From Athripsodes cinereus (lineage: Eukaryota > Arthropoda > Insecta > Trichoptera > Leptoceridae): a stretch of 64,000 bases of DNA. The notes below the pieces were generated by a model. That model worked only from the letters and a program-made list of their open reading frames with translations. It was not told where the DNA came from and did no database searches. The position numbers were made by a program, and so were the translations under genes. The DNA lies in the NCBI GenBank assembly GCA_947579605.1, contig OX388328.1, positions 9,093,684 through 9,157,683 of the forward strand, in the 5' to 3' direction. The number at the start of each line of letters is the position of its first letter. The first letter of the stretch is position 1. Positions 1-11,991 of this stretch are shown here, piece by piece.

Positions 1-75
1 TATTTATCTCATAATATTTTTTTCGATGTAGCTAATTTCGAAACACTACTTTCTGTTTGAATTAATACCACAAAT

Positions 76-955
76 AATCCACACATAAATATTCTAATGC
101 GTTCGTATGTATGTATGTACGTATGTCCTCAATGGACTCTGAAATAAAGAAAGACAGAAGTAAAATAATACACTCTATACGAGGTCTCATCTCCTGGGCA
201 CGTTTAAGGCCAAAAACATTTTAAATACCTTATATATTGATAAAGATATTACAATTTATGTCACAAAATTGGCAACCAAATGTATGAAAAACTATGAAAG
301 TTTTTGTAAGTAGCAATATTCATGGTCGAACATTTTTCAGTGTATTGAATTAATTTCACAATGGATGTAACGAGAAATACATCAGTACTGAAACTAAACA
401 TTTGGGGATTATTTTGGTTATAAATTATTGTGTTTGGTTATGATAAAAACTCCTGAATTATGCGAGTTAAAATTGCATATTTTTGACATCTTGGGCTAAT
501 TTCATAATGGCCGACATGAATGACATAGAATCCAATCCACACATAAATATTCTAATGCGTTTGTATGTATGTATGTATGTATGTGCGTATGTCCTCAATG
601 GACTCTGAAATAAAGAAAGACAGAAGTAACGAGGTCTCATCTTCTGGGCACGTTCAAGGCCAAAAACATTTTAAATACCTTATATATTGATAAAGATATT
701 ACAATTTATGTCACAAAATTGGCAACCAAATGTATGAAAAACTATGGAAGTTTTTGTAAGTAGCAATATTCATGGTCGAGCATTTTTCAGTGTATTGGAT
801 GTAACGAGAAATACATCAGTACTGAAACTAAACATTTGGGGATTATTTTGGTTATAAATTATTGTGTTTGGTTATGATAAAAACTCCTGAAATATGCGAG
901 TTAAAATTGCATATTTTTGACATCTTGGGCTAATTTCATAATGGCCGACATGACA
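76..955. repeat. Two-copy tandem repeat, unit about 458 bp
   Basis: Copy 1 runs 76-533 and copy 2 runs 534 to about 955. Both begin AATCCACACATAAATATTC, pass through a TATG microsatellite (about 105-125 and 563-590), then 'CCTCAATGGACTCTGAAATA', and end with 'TTTCATAATGGCCGACATGA'. The copies are close to identical, apart from short deletions in copy 2 (for example the loss of a 14-16 bp stretch near 'AGAAGTAA'). No open frame of note lies in the unit. It could be a local duplication of a transposon end or a short satellite; I do not recognise the family. Confidence 0.9.
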
Positions 956-2160
956 AACACAGAATGCACACAAATATATATTTTAGTTGGTGCAAATTGT
1001 TTGTTTGATTGTGATATGTATGTTCTCTATAGTCTCTACGATAATAGATGTCATGCAGTTTGTTAAATATCTTAATTAACAAGAATAATAAAATTTAAAA
1101 GAAATTGTTAATTTTGAAGAATTTATGACAAGAAAGTTAAAAGTATTAAGAAGCATGATATTTTAAATCTCTTCTAAAATCATAATAATAATAACACTGG
1201 CAATCGACACATAAACATTTGTAACATATATTTTTTCATTTTTAGTGAAGCTGTATATTGCTTTCAGTGTTCTTTTGTCGAAGTCTGATAAACATAAGAT
1301 ACAAAAAAAAAACATACAAATCTATAACAATGCTCTTTGTGTGTGTTCTTATTTTATTGCTGAATATTCTGGGTATATTTTTATACCAAAATTAGATCAT
1401 CTGTAATACCAAAACATGGGAAACTCATTAATATATAAAGCCGTGAAATGAATCCTTTTCAATTATCTGAGATTTTATCATCATACTTCTGTACTTACTC
1501 ATAGGACAATATGAAGGTACTTAGGTAGGTTCTTGACATTATATGTTTTAGACTTTCTATAATCTTTCCATAAAGTATTCTTTAATTTGCTTTATTAAGA
1601 ATATTTTAATTTCTCAAACATATGTCTCTGAAAACATATGAAAATATCTAAAAAGAAAGTGAATTATTATAAAAATACATACTATAATAGTCCATTTTTA
1701 GGATACATACCTACATACATAATATTTTCATCATGGCATTTCTGTACATTATTAGTTTCCAAACAAAATCAATGACCACAACATAGGCATTATTATTATC
1801 GTTGAATATTTTTGTGTTACACGGATTTTCAGTTAAATTTTTCACATTGTAATTTCAAATTTCGAATGCGTTTTCATAATATATCAATAAATTATCTGTC
1901 ATATTATTATGTCAATGTCAAATTGTAATTTAGATAGATGTTGCCAGAATAATGACGTCGGTGCGATATTTTAATACCGATAACGGTTTTTATAATACCC
2001 GCTACTTTTAGTAATCTTAATAATAGTTGTATGGATTCTGCAAAATCAAGAACTGTTGATCTTTATAACGAGTTTGATAAATGTAGCACAAACATGAACA
2101 GATGGGGAATATCTTAAATTTCCAAGAAGAAATTCAATATTATGGACCGATTGTTTCTAA
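956..2160. other. AT-rich non-coding stretch
   Basis: No coding frame or RNA gene was seen. A segment around 1945-2010 ('TAATACCGATAACGG', 'CCCGCTACTTTTAGTAATC') resembles, in inverted form, the interior of the hAT-like MITE copy near 60900-60960. It is probably an old fragment of that family. Confidence 0.5.
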
Positions 2161-2162
2161 AG

Positions 2163-2542
2163 GGTCGTTCACATTTGTTCACTGATCACTTCGGATGATC
2201 CTCCAAGATGAATAGGTGTGAAGGGGCGTTTCATCACAGAGATTACCACTCATCATAATTTTGATGAAAGTACCTTTCACTGAAACGACCATAAACAAGT
2301 TTTCTGTTCTTATTTGTTTTATTCTCTATGAATTTGTATTGAATATCAGAATCACGTAAAAAATTATTATGCAGTCGAGAGCTACATTAATTTATTTTAA
2401 ACGTTATTTTTCATTCTTGATTTTGATTAATTATTTTTGTACGAAAATACGTCAAACTACATACAACATGACTGAGAGTGTTGACATGGCAGTGAAAGCA
2501 TAGGATGAACAAGTGTGAGCAGACGTGTTCACTTTCGATGAA
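2163..2542. mobile_element. Foldback/MITE-like element, copy 1
   Basis: The right part of this segment, read on the minus strand, matches the last 230 bp of the window. Shared blocks include GTGAACACGTCT, CACACTTGTTCATC, ATGCTTTCACT, CCATGTCAA, GTCATGTTGT and TTTGACGTATTTTCGTA. The left end ('CACTTCGGATGATCCTCCAAG') matches the other copy in the same orientation, which is what terminal inverted repeats would give. No transposase frame is present, so it is a short non-autonomous element. Exact ends and target duplication were not resolved. Confidence 0.6.
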
Positions 2543-2544
2543 AA

Positions 2545-3820
2545 ATATTAGGTTTTGACATTATTGTAAGTATGGACTTTGGAGTACAAAGTTTAAAGTT
2601 TTTACATAATAGATAAATAAAAATTGTATATCCAGTGGATAGCTATCCACCAGTCTTAAATGTTGGCTACACCGAAATCGCATGTTTTGTCTACGGTTTT
2701 AGCTTGATCTTCGTTTTGTGCCACTTTAGCGTATATTTCGTGATAAATATTTATTATTTGCAAATCAAAAGATGTCAAAATAAAATAATAAATTTATATA
2801 ATTGTAAAAATATGCTTCCAGGTAAAGAAAAAAATATTGAACTCTTTGTTAAATCAATTTTTACATATATTACGAAATACTTTGCGTGAAAACAACAATC
2901 ATAGCTCGAAAAATTACATTAGGATTTTACTTTTGTTGTTTTTCAGTTCAAAATTCCCTTTTAAGTAATTTTTTGTAGTTTATTAATACATCTATAACAT
3001 TTTTAATACATTTTAAAACAAAATATTATACATTTTTGAAGTTGATAAAATATGCATAATTATAATCTGATAATGCCATCTACCGTATTTAGCTAAAAAT
3101 ATTACGTGAATCGATTCTACGGAAACAAAGATGGCGGTTATGTCATCTTTCTTTCAAAGTAATCACCGCGTTATTTGTAGAATATGTTCTTTGGGATAGT
3201 TGAAACAATGATTTAACAGCATATAATTCTACGATAAGCATCCACACTTTTAAGCAAGTGAAAATAAAATTTCGGTATGTACCTGATTAGGGTTTCGGTA
3301 CCTTTTTACCATAATATGGGGATTTGGTTTGTAAAACTTCATGTTTTAACATGGGGGAGGGGGGGGGGTTAAACATTTTTGACATAAGTACCGTCATATT
3401 TTTAGTTAAACGTGGACGTGTCGTGTGCCAAACTTCCAGTTTTTACAACGAGATGCGATTTTCAAAATTTTTTCTCATATAGGTACCTTCCTATTTTTTA
3501 CTTAAATATGGGATGTCTAACTTAACAATTTTTCATCGGGAAGAGGTTTTCAGTACTTTTTTCGATGTAGGAATCAAATATGGGCATGTGGAGTATCTAA
3601 CATCAAGATTTTTCATTGCAAAGAAGTATTTAGCACTTTTTTCTATCTAGGTACCTTTCTATTTTTTTCCCATTGAGTTTATGATGTTTTATCTCATGCA
3701 TATGCACTGTTTCTTTTTTCATGTCTGTATATAACCCCGAGCGATGCCGGGTAATTAAAGCTAGTAAATAATAAAGAAAGGTTGCGTAAATTAATAATAA
3801 ATTAAAAATATGACATCCTA
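2545..3820. other. AT-rich non-coding stretch with poly-G tract
   Basis: No credible gene. An 84-codon frame near 2635-2889 starts at a non-ATG codon, has AT-driven composition and resembles nothing I know. A G-run near 3350-3370 and repeated phrases ('TTTTCATCG', 'TAGGTACCTTYCTATTTTTT' at about 3480 and 3650) suggest old degenerate repeat sequence. Confidence 0.45.
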
Positions 3821-3990
3821 CAAGGGAAGATCGAGAGTCGAAAAAGGATTGGAAGAAAGCGACTTTCCTGGCTTTAGAACATTCGGGAGTGGACCGGGAT
3901 GAGAAACGTGAAGGAGCTGTTTCGTACTGCCCAGAACAGAAAAAAAATTCTCCAAGGTGGTCGTCGGGGGGACCCGACAAGACAAGTAAA
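3821..3990 (+). pseudogene. LINE reverse-transcriptase C-terminal fragment, frameshifted
   Basis: Reading across two frames gives a GRSR...RKRLSWL-like stretch, then (from 3899) MRNVKELFRTAQNRKK. This matches the tail after the RT domain of many insect non-LTR elements ('G.R.RGRPR.SWL..L..W.G......LFR.A.DR..'). It is followed by 'GGTCGTCGGGGGGACCCGACAAGACAAG' (3958-3985 region) and an AAGAAGAAG run, the usual 3' end of such elements. The fragment is only about 170 bp, is disrupted by a frame change, and has lost the catalytic RT domain, so it is a 5'-truncated dead copy. Confidence 0.6.
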
Positions 3991-4884
3991 GAAGAAGAAG
4001 AAATTAATAATAATAATTAAATGCTTAAAAGAAATCTCATCTCATTGTCAAGATAGGTATTTTTACTATAGAAATACTTCACTTTCTCACAAAACCATCC
4101 AACGGCTTGCATAAAATGTAACAACGAAAAGGTAACAAGTGTCCATTTATTATCGATTGATCGATTCCATAAGTTGCATTTCCATCTCTAAACGAATTCA
4201 AAGTATAAAAATTCACTTAAAATGCTCGATTCAGATTTTTTTTTATCAACTTTTACATTTTCCATCGCATAATAATAATGATATTTTCAAGAAGAAGATG
4301 TCCGCCCATGCAATATTATTTTCTATCTGTCTAAGAACGAAGTATGTATAAAATAAAATATGTATCTTTGGTAACAACAATGAGAGCACTCGAGCAGCAG
4401 ACAATATAAAATGTAAGAAAGTAAAGAAAAAAATGTACAATCAAATCTTAACTATCGTCTATTGAATCCATCCCGTGGATAAATTCCGGTAAATATTATT
4501 TAATTAACATAATAACCCTGGAACACTCGTAGGTCATTTCTTGAGAAAATTCCTAGGTTTCTGACGTCCGGAAAGTCCCTCTCTCACATTACAATATTCC
4601 TTTGATAACGACAGCAGAGCATTTGAAATGTCGTGAGTAAAAGTGACAACTGATTTAAAGGTACTCGGAATGGACGACAATGCCCTGTGCTTAGGTATAA
4701 TATGTGCGACGAGCGACGATGCCAAGTGCTTTCATGTGCGACACGATGACCTGTGCGTTTTTGCCATGCGTTTCCAAGACGAGCATGAATAATGAGTTTT
4801 GCTACAAGAACAAGCAATTTTCTTTTCTTTTCAGTTGATCTGCTTTTTTTACTATTGTAATTTGGTTTTATTTTTACACCTTTG

Positions 4885-5018
4885 GGTTAGTTGAAAGAGA
4901 TCGCGTCTTTGCGATAATCTCGCCCTTTGTATATTGATTGTCCCTAACTTGAATGTTTGCCTTTTATGTAATTGTTTATAATCAATGTACAGTAAAGAAT
5001 GAATAAAATAAATAAACA
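4885..5018 (+). repeat. LINE 3' tail, family T copy
   Basis: The segment begins GGTTAGTTGAAAGAGATCGCG, continues 'TTTGCGATAATCTCGCCC', and ends 'CAATGTACAGTAAAGAATG' with an AAATAAATAAA tail. The same order of blocks recurs at 41893, 43981 (plus) and at 33680, 37458, 57441 (minus). This layout resembles the 3' untranslated tail of RTE-type LINEs common in insects; the clade is an inference. Confidence 0.6.
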
Positions 5019-5045
5019 AGAAATTTGGAAATTTATAAACAAATT

Positions 5046-5200
5046 ACATTTTACACATTAAACTCAGCGACGAAGTTTGCCACAATTGAATGCCTTCGTT
5101 TTATATTGACACGTAGAAGACAGTTTGCATCTTTATTGAATGCGGCTGGTCTGCTGGATGCCTTACTTGTGGAACATGTCGTGATGGGATAGTAGGTAGT
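5046..5200 (+). repeat. Family B SINE-like repeat, 3' part
   Basis: It contains the family landmarks in order: 'AAACTCAGCGACGAAGTTTGCCAC', 'TGCCTTCGTTTTATATTGAC', 'AGACAGTTTGCATCTTTATT', 'GGTCTGCTGGATGCC', 'TTACTTGTGGAACATGTC' and the tail 'GTGATGGGATAGTAGGTAG'. It directly follows a LINE tail of family T. Confidence 0.7.
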
Positions 5201-5209
5201 ATGTACAAA

Positions 5210-6590
5210 AAATACTTGGAGCACCGCACTTGACCTAAATTTTGAAGCATGGGTAGTAAGTCCGATAATTGGTAGTCCGTTGTTTCTGTTTTGATACTAT
5301 TTTATTTTTTCTAGTATGCATTGTTTTACTTGATTAATTGTATTGTTTTTGATTGTACAGGAAGTAGAAGAAGCCTCTCACACGATGGTTTGACATTAGA
5401 AGAATCGTTGGTGACTGATTGCAGAAAGCTCAGGACAGAGATGCCTGGAGACATATTATGAAGTAGGATTATGTTGAGCAGTGGACAGGCATAGCTGCAT
5501 AAGTAAAGGAAATAAAGTATTGCTTGTAATGCATTTGAAAAGGCTATAACAGCCGTTAATTATTAATGTGAATAAATACATAAATAGATAAATAAACGGT
5601 TCAATATTTAGAACAATAAAATATACGATAATCGAGATTCGACTGTAATATGAATGTAACAAGTAGATATTATTGTGGTGGGATAAAGCCTTCATTGTAG
5701 AATAACTTAACAAGTGAATTATATTTCATAATCTAATTAAGTATTGCTATTGGCAATTTTTAATAATGATCAGAAAAATAATATTTTTTTTAGTGGTGTT
5801 CATATTTTTATGCTTCGGGTCTGAACACGTTAATTAGTTAACAAGGTAGAAAAATTAATTAATCGGTTATTGTTCCAAATTAATAATTTATATACTGTTT
5901 ACTCGTAATTTTTTATCCTTTTTTTATATGAAGAAGTTTTTCGTCCACAAAGGTTTCGGTCCCTGTTTCACATCACATTCAGCCAAGTGGTCGCCGACGT
6001 CGGAGGGATCTGACATGCACAAAGACGAAAAACGTAAAAGTCAAAAAATGCAAGGTTTGTGTTTGGTGTCTTTCTTGAGAGTGGTTTTCAGAACTTCAAT
6101 GAAATGTGGTACGATTATACTCTATACATTATGTAGTTTTACCTGTTTGGAAAATTATCTTTCACAACTTCAACCGACGCCGATGCTGTAATGCTGCGTC
6201 GTTCTATATGGTATAGAGCTTTGCTTAGCTTTTCCATTCCGCGTCGCTACCTATAGCATAACAAAACTTCATTCACCGACTTACTACACAACTTAACTTT
6301 GTTTTAGAAGCTCCTGTTAAAGATACTGAATTGATTGTAGGTATGATTGGGAGGAACAGACATTGTGAATTTTGAAATAAATATCTCATAGAAGAAAATA
6401 TTATACACTAGTCAATCGAACGCAAATATCTCAGATATTTTCTATTGTTCATAAAAATAAACACATTGTGGTGGTATTTTTTTTATACATGCAGATTCTA
6501 AGATATTTTAAACAGAAGTAGTTATTATCATAATTTATTATCGAACTACATAGCGCAATATTGTGTGTCTGTATTTTTATATCTCAGTAG
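5210..6590. other. Non-coding stretch with one GC-richer 87-codon frame
   Basis: No recognisable gene. An open frame at 5928-6191 (starting MKKFFVHKGFGPCF) has a GC-richer first third (about 5950-6050) than its surroundings. It matches no family I know and lacks convincing splice context. I leave it as an unresolved frame, possibly a decayed exon or repeat. Confidence 0.35.
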
Positions 6591-6600
6591 AATTTCTCCA

Positions 6601-6819
6601 TGAAGTACCCGGCATAGAATTAGTCTCCCACTTTTTTCTGTGGGTTTTAAGAGTGGTGTCCTGTAAAAGAGAGGTGTTTGAAAAAAATAAAGACATTTTA
6701 CATCTTTAATTAAGCGATGAGGTTTGTCAACCATCTAGAATGTCTTCAATTTTTGCTGGCATGGAAAGGACAGCTTACATGTTTAAAACGTGCAAATGAT
6801 CTGCTGGCCACCCTACCCT
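6601..6819 (+). repeat. Family B SINE-like repeat, nearly full length
   Basis: Landmarks: 'AGTCTCCCACTTTTTTCTGT', 'GTGTCCTGTAAAAGAGAGGT', 'AGACATTTTACATC', 'GCGATGAGGTTTGTCAACC', 'GAATGTCTTCAATTTTTGCT', and 'GATCTGCTGGCCACCC'. It is truncated before the usual tail. The unit is about 230-260 bp when complete. Confidence 0.75.
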
Positions 6820-7855
6820 AAATTCGCAGAGAGGAGCTTCAGCGTCGCTGGGCCAGTTGCCTGAAAGTTGACCAGCGGACCTAAAAATAAATCAACCTAT
6901 TACCTCATTCAGGAGAAAGATGAAAAAGCTACTGTTTAGAAGAAATCAAGGCGCCCTTGAAATGGTCACGTATCATTAAACGGTGCCATATATAAATAAT
7001 CCATATTTGAACAAAAAAGAAAAAAAAACATTAATCATTAGAAACATATAAGCGAATCACGACTGCAATATTTCAATGGTCTCGAAACCTATACAATGTA
7101 AGTAAGAAGTCCTTTTTTGGTGTTCACAACAACTATTATCAAAAAACACGGAAAGCTTAAAGCTGTTCCTTTTTTTCTAGACAACCGTATTACTGTACTA
7201 CTTACAGAGGCTATATTACTCACTTTTTAATAAATTATTTCACAATATCCATACAGTACATAGAAGGTACAATACTTCTCAAGTAACTTGGTAATAATAT
7301 TACATAATAATAATAATATAATAACCAACCTAACAGTCCGTTGTAGCCATTATTTTATAATATAATGTTATTTTTACTTCATTAAAACTTGGCCAAGAGA
7401 AGAAGGAAGGTATGGGTGAAAAATATTTCATTTATATGCAGATTAAATAAGGAGAAATGTTCACAATATAATAATTTAAACATAATACAGTTATTATGTA
7501 TAAATTATTCGATTTCAACAAAAATATTTGTTGAACTATAGATTTTTTTTTAGCATGAAACACATAACAATTTTATCTGAATTCCTTAAAATAGACAACT
7601 AGAAATTTTGGTTATATAAATATGAGTTGATTAATAATTTTACACAATTGGGTATCCGATACTGGATTTTACTTGCTAGAAGAAAATTATTTTTGTATTT
7701 TTCACCATTCTAGATGAACCATTCTCATCGATTCAATTCCAAAAAAATGGTCAGAAACATATAAGTATGGCAAATGTGTGAACCACTTGTCCAAACTATT
7801 TGAAATATGTATTAAATATTAATAAAAAATAAATAAGACATAGATGGTCACCCAC
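6820..7855. other. AT-rich non-coding stretch
   Basis: I see no gene, RNA or clear repeat boundary here beyond short A/T runs. Confidence 0.5.
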
Positions 7856-7856
7856 A

Positions 7857-8205
7857 CAGGATCTTAAGATGCATCTATGGGCACATATGCGAAAACGGAG
7901 TACAACTACTAACTATATACATTGTATCAAGATTTGCGTATTACCAAGTACATCAAAATCTGCCGACTCCGATGGCTAGGGCATGTGGAAAGGATGAACG
8001 ACACATCAACGATCAAAATAATATACTCCACAAAGCGTTGTGGAAGAAGAAGCTTCGGGAGGCCAAAGTTGAGATGGATGTACGAAATGTGGAAAATGAC
8101 ATGCGAGCTTTGAGCGTGAACAATTGGCGACGAGAGGTGATGGATAGGGGGGAGTGGAGGCGATTTCCTGAGGAGGCCAATACCCACACAGGGTTGTAGC
8201 GCCAC
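7857..8205 (+). pseudogene. LINE reverse-transcriptase C-terminal fragment
   Basis: An open frame from about 7922 gives LRITKYIKICRLRWLGHVER followed by GRRSFGRPKLRW, the hallmark of the region after the RT fingers and palm in non-LTR elements. A single frame change near 8075-8090 is needed to continue into ALSVNNWRREVMDRGEWRR and a stop near 8199. Upstream, 'RILRCIYGHICENG' extends the similarity to about 7857. It is a dead-on-arrival 3' fragment with no RT catalytic motif left. The 3' side runs into an ATTT microsatellite (8212-8232), a typical LINE tail. Confidence 0.8.
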
Positions 8206-8239
8206 TGATGATGATTTATTTATTTATTTATACACACAT

Positions 8240-9095
8240 ATACAGCTTAAAGCTTTTATAACAATAAAAAATCAATTACATGTTATTAAAAATTAAAAAA
8301 AGTAATTAAAAGTATACAATATGTAAGAAAGTATCAACATAGTATTAAATAAAAAAATTGCATGAATACAATAAACCAATAAAACTAACTTGTAATTGAA
8401 CAGTCGACGATTCATACTACATAAAAAAGTTATCAAAACAATTAAATTGTATTTTGATATTTGTATTTTTTTTTCTAGTATTGCCCCAGAACAGATTTTA
8501 ATCTAGTGGGGCAATATATTCCATTATATAGTTTTTTTATGTTAATTTTGTATGCTCTATTTGGAATAATAAATAAAAAAAAAAAAATTATGATGACATG
8601 GTCACCCAGCGATGAGATCTTCCTGAATTTTTTAACCAAATTTGCGACACACTACGAAATAAATACTCATCTTCTTCACAGTCCCACATAGAAAAAAAAA
8701 TTCAAAACAAAAATTCAAAGTAAATAATTTGAAAAGGTCTTGCGTCTATAAAAGAGTTGGCGACTAATTGCAATACATAAAAGTATTACTTCAACTCATA
8801 TAATGTGCCCTTTAACAATAACTTGACGAGCCTAGTACAGTATAGTATGGTATGACATAGTACATTATAATTCTGTAATATACAAGATAATTACTAGCAG
8901 TGCTCTTTCAGCCGAGAGGAGTTTTCACATAAAAACCTAAGTTAATTCCCATAATAACATAGGGTTCTATGGTTCATCGTATGTCCTTAACATAAGCACA
9001 TGAAACACTGACTTAAACCGTGACAGGATGTGGCGCGTAGATTATCATTTTTAAGCAAGGGTTAGACAGGGCAGATTTAATTTATGACTTTATTG
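8240..9095. other. AT-rich non-coding stretch
   Basis: No coding potential was seen. The first 200 bp after the LINE tail (8215-8400) is A/T-dominated and may be further repeat sequence. Confidence 0.45.
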
Positions 9096-9097
9096 GC

Positions 9098-9265
9098 TCG
9101 GGTATTTATTTATTATTTTTGCACATCATCGTTATAAACAGTGTCAACAAAAAAATACAAATTTTAAAATATCGAATAATGCAATAAAAAAATTAAAATT
9201 CTAGGACGATTTGCATATGCGATGAGATTATCACTATGAAGTGATTTTCTTCCATCTAGCCATAA
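9098..9265 (-). repeat. LINE-tail-like repeat, family U copy 1
   Basis: 'TATTTATTTATTATTTTTGC', 'GCACATCATCG', 'ACAAATTTTAAAATA', 'CTAGGACGA' and 'GTGATTTTCTTCCATCTAGCC' recur in the same order at 39113-39200. A related start lies at 21310. The T/A-rich start and the relation to family T ends suggest a LINE 3' tail on the minus strand. Confidence 0.5.
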
Positions 9266-9269
9266 TAAC

Positions 9270-10090
9270 CTTGATTACGTAAACGAGAAGACCACGTTTG
9301 GACATAAATGGCTTGGATATTGCATTGAAATGTACGTGGATGTAATGGGTTTTGTCGAGAGATACAATGAAAAAAACAGTAGATAAAGGATAGACTATAA
9401 TTACTGGTGTAAAATAAAAAGGTCGGGCCCCTTGAAATAAATGTAAACAAGACATGTTTGTAAACTAAATGTTGTCGAAAAAATTATGCTAATTTAATAC
9501 CTATAGATATAGACATCTTTTTCTTAAAAATGATCAGTTTTCTTTAAATTTTCAACAGATTTTAGAGCAATTTTAGCAATGATAAATATTATACCTAGTT
9601 CTTTGGACTGTTTCACAGTATGCCTTGCTAACCTTATGTAACTAAATGATGTATTTTTATGAACGCCCAAGGAGCACTCGACGACAATGCGCAGTCATTA
9701 TTTTATCTTCTATACCTACTCTATACAGTTAAAGCTCAATGGATAATTTAATAATCAGGTACCTACTTAATAAGGAGGTTCAAAATTTACCATTATATTA
9801 TGTCTTGTTCATCAAAATGACCAAGTACTGAACACAACACGTTAATATTCATCAAATAATTCTCTACCTATTTACACTTAGCATCTTCTTCGAGAGGTAG
9901 CCAGTATAACAACTGTTGCATGTAATAAATATACGTGTAATATGTCCGTGTTACAAAAATATAATAATTACATATTTACACTACACCGAAATTTATTTAT
10001 TTGTTCAACAAATACAATAAATACATGTTAGAAATAAGATTATCCAACTAGGAAGATCTGTTCTAGGATAATACTTTTGTTACAACAAGA
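9270..10090. other. AT-rich non-coding stretch
   Basis: No gene or clear repeat was recognised. A TTTATTTATTTG run near 9992-10015 could be another short LINE tail. Confidence 0.45.
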
Positions 10091-10091
10091 T

Positions 10092-10330
10092 CATCATCAT
10101 CATCGCCCTCAACGCTCTTTTCGGGAGCACAGGGCAGAAACCAGCCTCCTCCATTCAGAGCGTCTCTGTGCCAATCGCGTCACCTCTTCCCACGACATTC
10201 CCTGCGCTCTGACGTCGTTGTCATAGGAACGGTGTATTGTGAAAGAGGGACTCCCGGGCCGACGGAAGAACAGTGCTCTTTTTGGCTAACTATCATAGGG
10301 CATTCTCAGAACATGACCCAGCCAGGACCA
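10092..10330 (-). pseudogene. LINE reverse-transcriptase C-terminal fragment
   Basis: Read on the minus strand from about 10330 the sequence gives W(P/L)GHVLRMPYDS, then an FFRRPGSPSFT-like stretch, and finally MSWEEVTRLAQRRSEWRRLV close to 10160-10130. This is the post-RT tail typical of insect LINEs ('LGHV.RMP......GR...W......A..R..WR.LV'). Its GC content is visibly higher than that of the flanks. A copy of SINE A is joined to its 5' side at 10361. Confidence 0.7.
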
Positions 10331-10360
10331 TCGTCTCTCCTGTATCACGGAGATTACGGA

Positions 10361-10520
10361 TCGTGAACAAGGGGTCCGTGGTTCGATACCAGGTACTGGC
10401 AAACTCCCCTTTCACGACACAAACTTTTAGTAGCATACTGTGAAAGGTGTATAAGGTTGTATTTGGGTTTATAACAAACAAAACCCAGATATATCTTTTT
10501 TGAAAAAAAAAAAAAAAAAA
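10361..10520 (+). mobile_element. SINE A, 5'-truncated copy
   Basis: It starts within the tRNA-like head (CGTGAACAAGGGGTCCGTGG, B box GGTTCGATACC), continues 'TCCCCTTTCACGACACAA' and 'GTGAAAGGTGTATAAGGTTG', ends 'CCCAGATATATC', and carries an A-tail at 10503-10520. It lacks the A-box part present in the 11786 and 53129 copies. Confidence 0.8.
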
Positions 10521-10555
10521 CATATTAAACCTATAAACTAAACTTACAACTAAAA

Positions 10556-10675
10556 TATTATACCATCACGGCATTTCCCACAAATGGGGTAGACAGCAGT
10601 CCAGCTGCATTTAGTAAACATGATTGCTGTCGTCTCTGTGCCAACAAAAAATTGAGGCATTCCAATTATATAATT
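10556..10675 (-). repeat. Family B SINE-like repeat, partial
   Basis: Reverse orientation of the family tail: 'TATACCATCACGGCATTTCC', 'CACAAATGGGGTAGACAGCA', 'GCTGCATTTAGTAAACATG', and 'TCTCTGTGCCAACAAAAAAT'. Confidence 0.7.
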
Positions 10676-10679
10676 TGAC

Positions 10680-11480
10680 ATTCGAAATTTGTGCAGAAAA
10701 ATGTTGGGGTATTATTCAACAATTTTCTACTGGCAAGAATATTTTATTTAACTTCATTATTCAAACTGTTAAAAGACAAAACAAACAAATGGATACAAAA
10801 ACTTAAAACTTAACGAACGAATCCTTAGGCGACAGACCGCACCTTTTCGAAAAAGTCCTAATTCCATAATCAGTCATCGTAAAGGATTTGACAGTAGCGA
10901 AGGAGTTAAGAATAATAAATTCTAATAAATTAACACTGACTACAAAAAATAATATAACACCAGCCCCACACCTACACTTTGTTATATCAAGGGTTGCAAA
11001 GGCGTAGGATTTTAAAAACCGGTTTTGATAAATTAGATTTTTGGGTTTTAAACGTTATGACTGTGTTTCGAAATCTTAATCGTAACTTAATCGTATAAAA
11101 ACCTCAAAAACCAATCAAAATCGACAATATGTATCCTTGAAAGACGAAAGATGTCTCCAACAATTAAAATTAATATAGGTAGTGGATAAAAATGTTTTTT
11201 TTATTTCTTAATGGAATTCTACCTACTACCTAAACAATGACACAGTGAACCAAACAAGATATATGATTTCGGTTAACATATAAAAAAACTTTCCTAAATT
11301 TTAAGAAAATTGTAAGGACTACATCGAAGAGTGACCCACCTCGGATATCTCAGGATTCGAAGACTCATATTTATTTGCACATCAAACCAACAATGCCCCC
11401 ATGCCATTCATCAGGCCTGGTGGACCGGCCGGAGGAAATCTTCATGGTGGGAATATTTGAAACTACTTTTCGACATAAAA
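10680..11480. other. Non-coding left flank of the LTR element
   Basis: No gene was seen. About 11335-11385 ('CTCGGATATCTCAGGATTCG', 'ATTTATTTGCAC') matches the minus strand of 40378-40428, so it is a small dispersed repeat. Confidence 0.45.
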
Positions 11481-11484
11481 AGGA
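11481..11484. repeat. Target site duplication, left copy (AGGA)
   Basis: AGGA directly precedes the TG of the 5' LTR and is repeated directly after the CA of the 3' LTR at 17449-17452. Four-base duplications fit Ty3/Gypsy-type integration. Confidence 0.8.
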
Positions 11485-11780
11485 TGTTATGCCCGGAGTA
11501 GTTGGCTATTGTGCCGAAAAGTTACCATTAAAAATAGTAATCGTTATTTAGAAAGATCGGGATTTCAATATAAGACAATGCAGTTCATAAGAATTTAGAA
11601 TAACCCAACATTAAAAATATAGCTGCACTTAAAAGGTACCTACATTAATAATGTATTGTTTGCTAATCTTCGTACCTGCATTCAAAATATTATTGTTTAT
11701 ATATATTTGTACCTGCATAGCAACAGGGGTAATAAAGAGAATAATATTGACAAAAGATTAAGGCGCATTCATTACGTATC

Positions 11781-11785
<5 letters not shown>

Positions 11786-11835
<50 letters not shown>

Positions 11836-11991
11836 TATATCTGGGTTTTGTTATAAACCCAAATACAACCTTATACACCTTCCACAGTAAGCTAAAAGCT
11901 TGTGTCGTGAAAGGGGAGTTTGCCGGCACCTGGGATCGAACCGCGGACCCCTTGTTCAAGAGGCCGAGACTCTACCTCCAGGCTACCGACG
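11786..11991 (-). mobile_element. SINE A, complete copy nested in the 5' LTR
   Basis: On the minus strand it starts GTCGGTAGCCTGGAGG (A-box-like TAGCCTGGAGG), has a strong B box GGTTCGATCCC, then a tRNA-unrelated body ending 'CCCAGATATATC', and a poly-A tail of about 43 (T-run on the plus strand, to 11828). It is flanked by AACTT at 11781-11785 and 11992-11996. The pol III-type head plus A-tail marks a tRNA-derived SINE moved by a LINE. Absence from the 3' LTR shows it inserted after the LTR element. Confidence 0.92.

Noticed and set aside
11690..11959. Lysine-rich 89-codon minus-strand frame
   Set aside because: Produced by the poly-A tail of the nested SINE.
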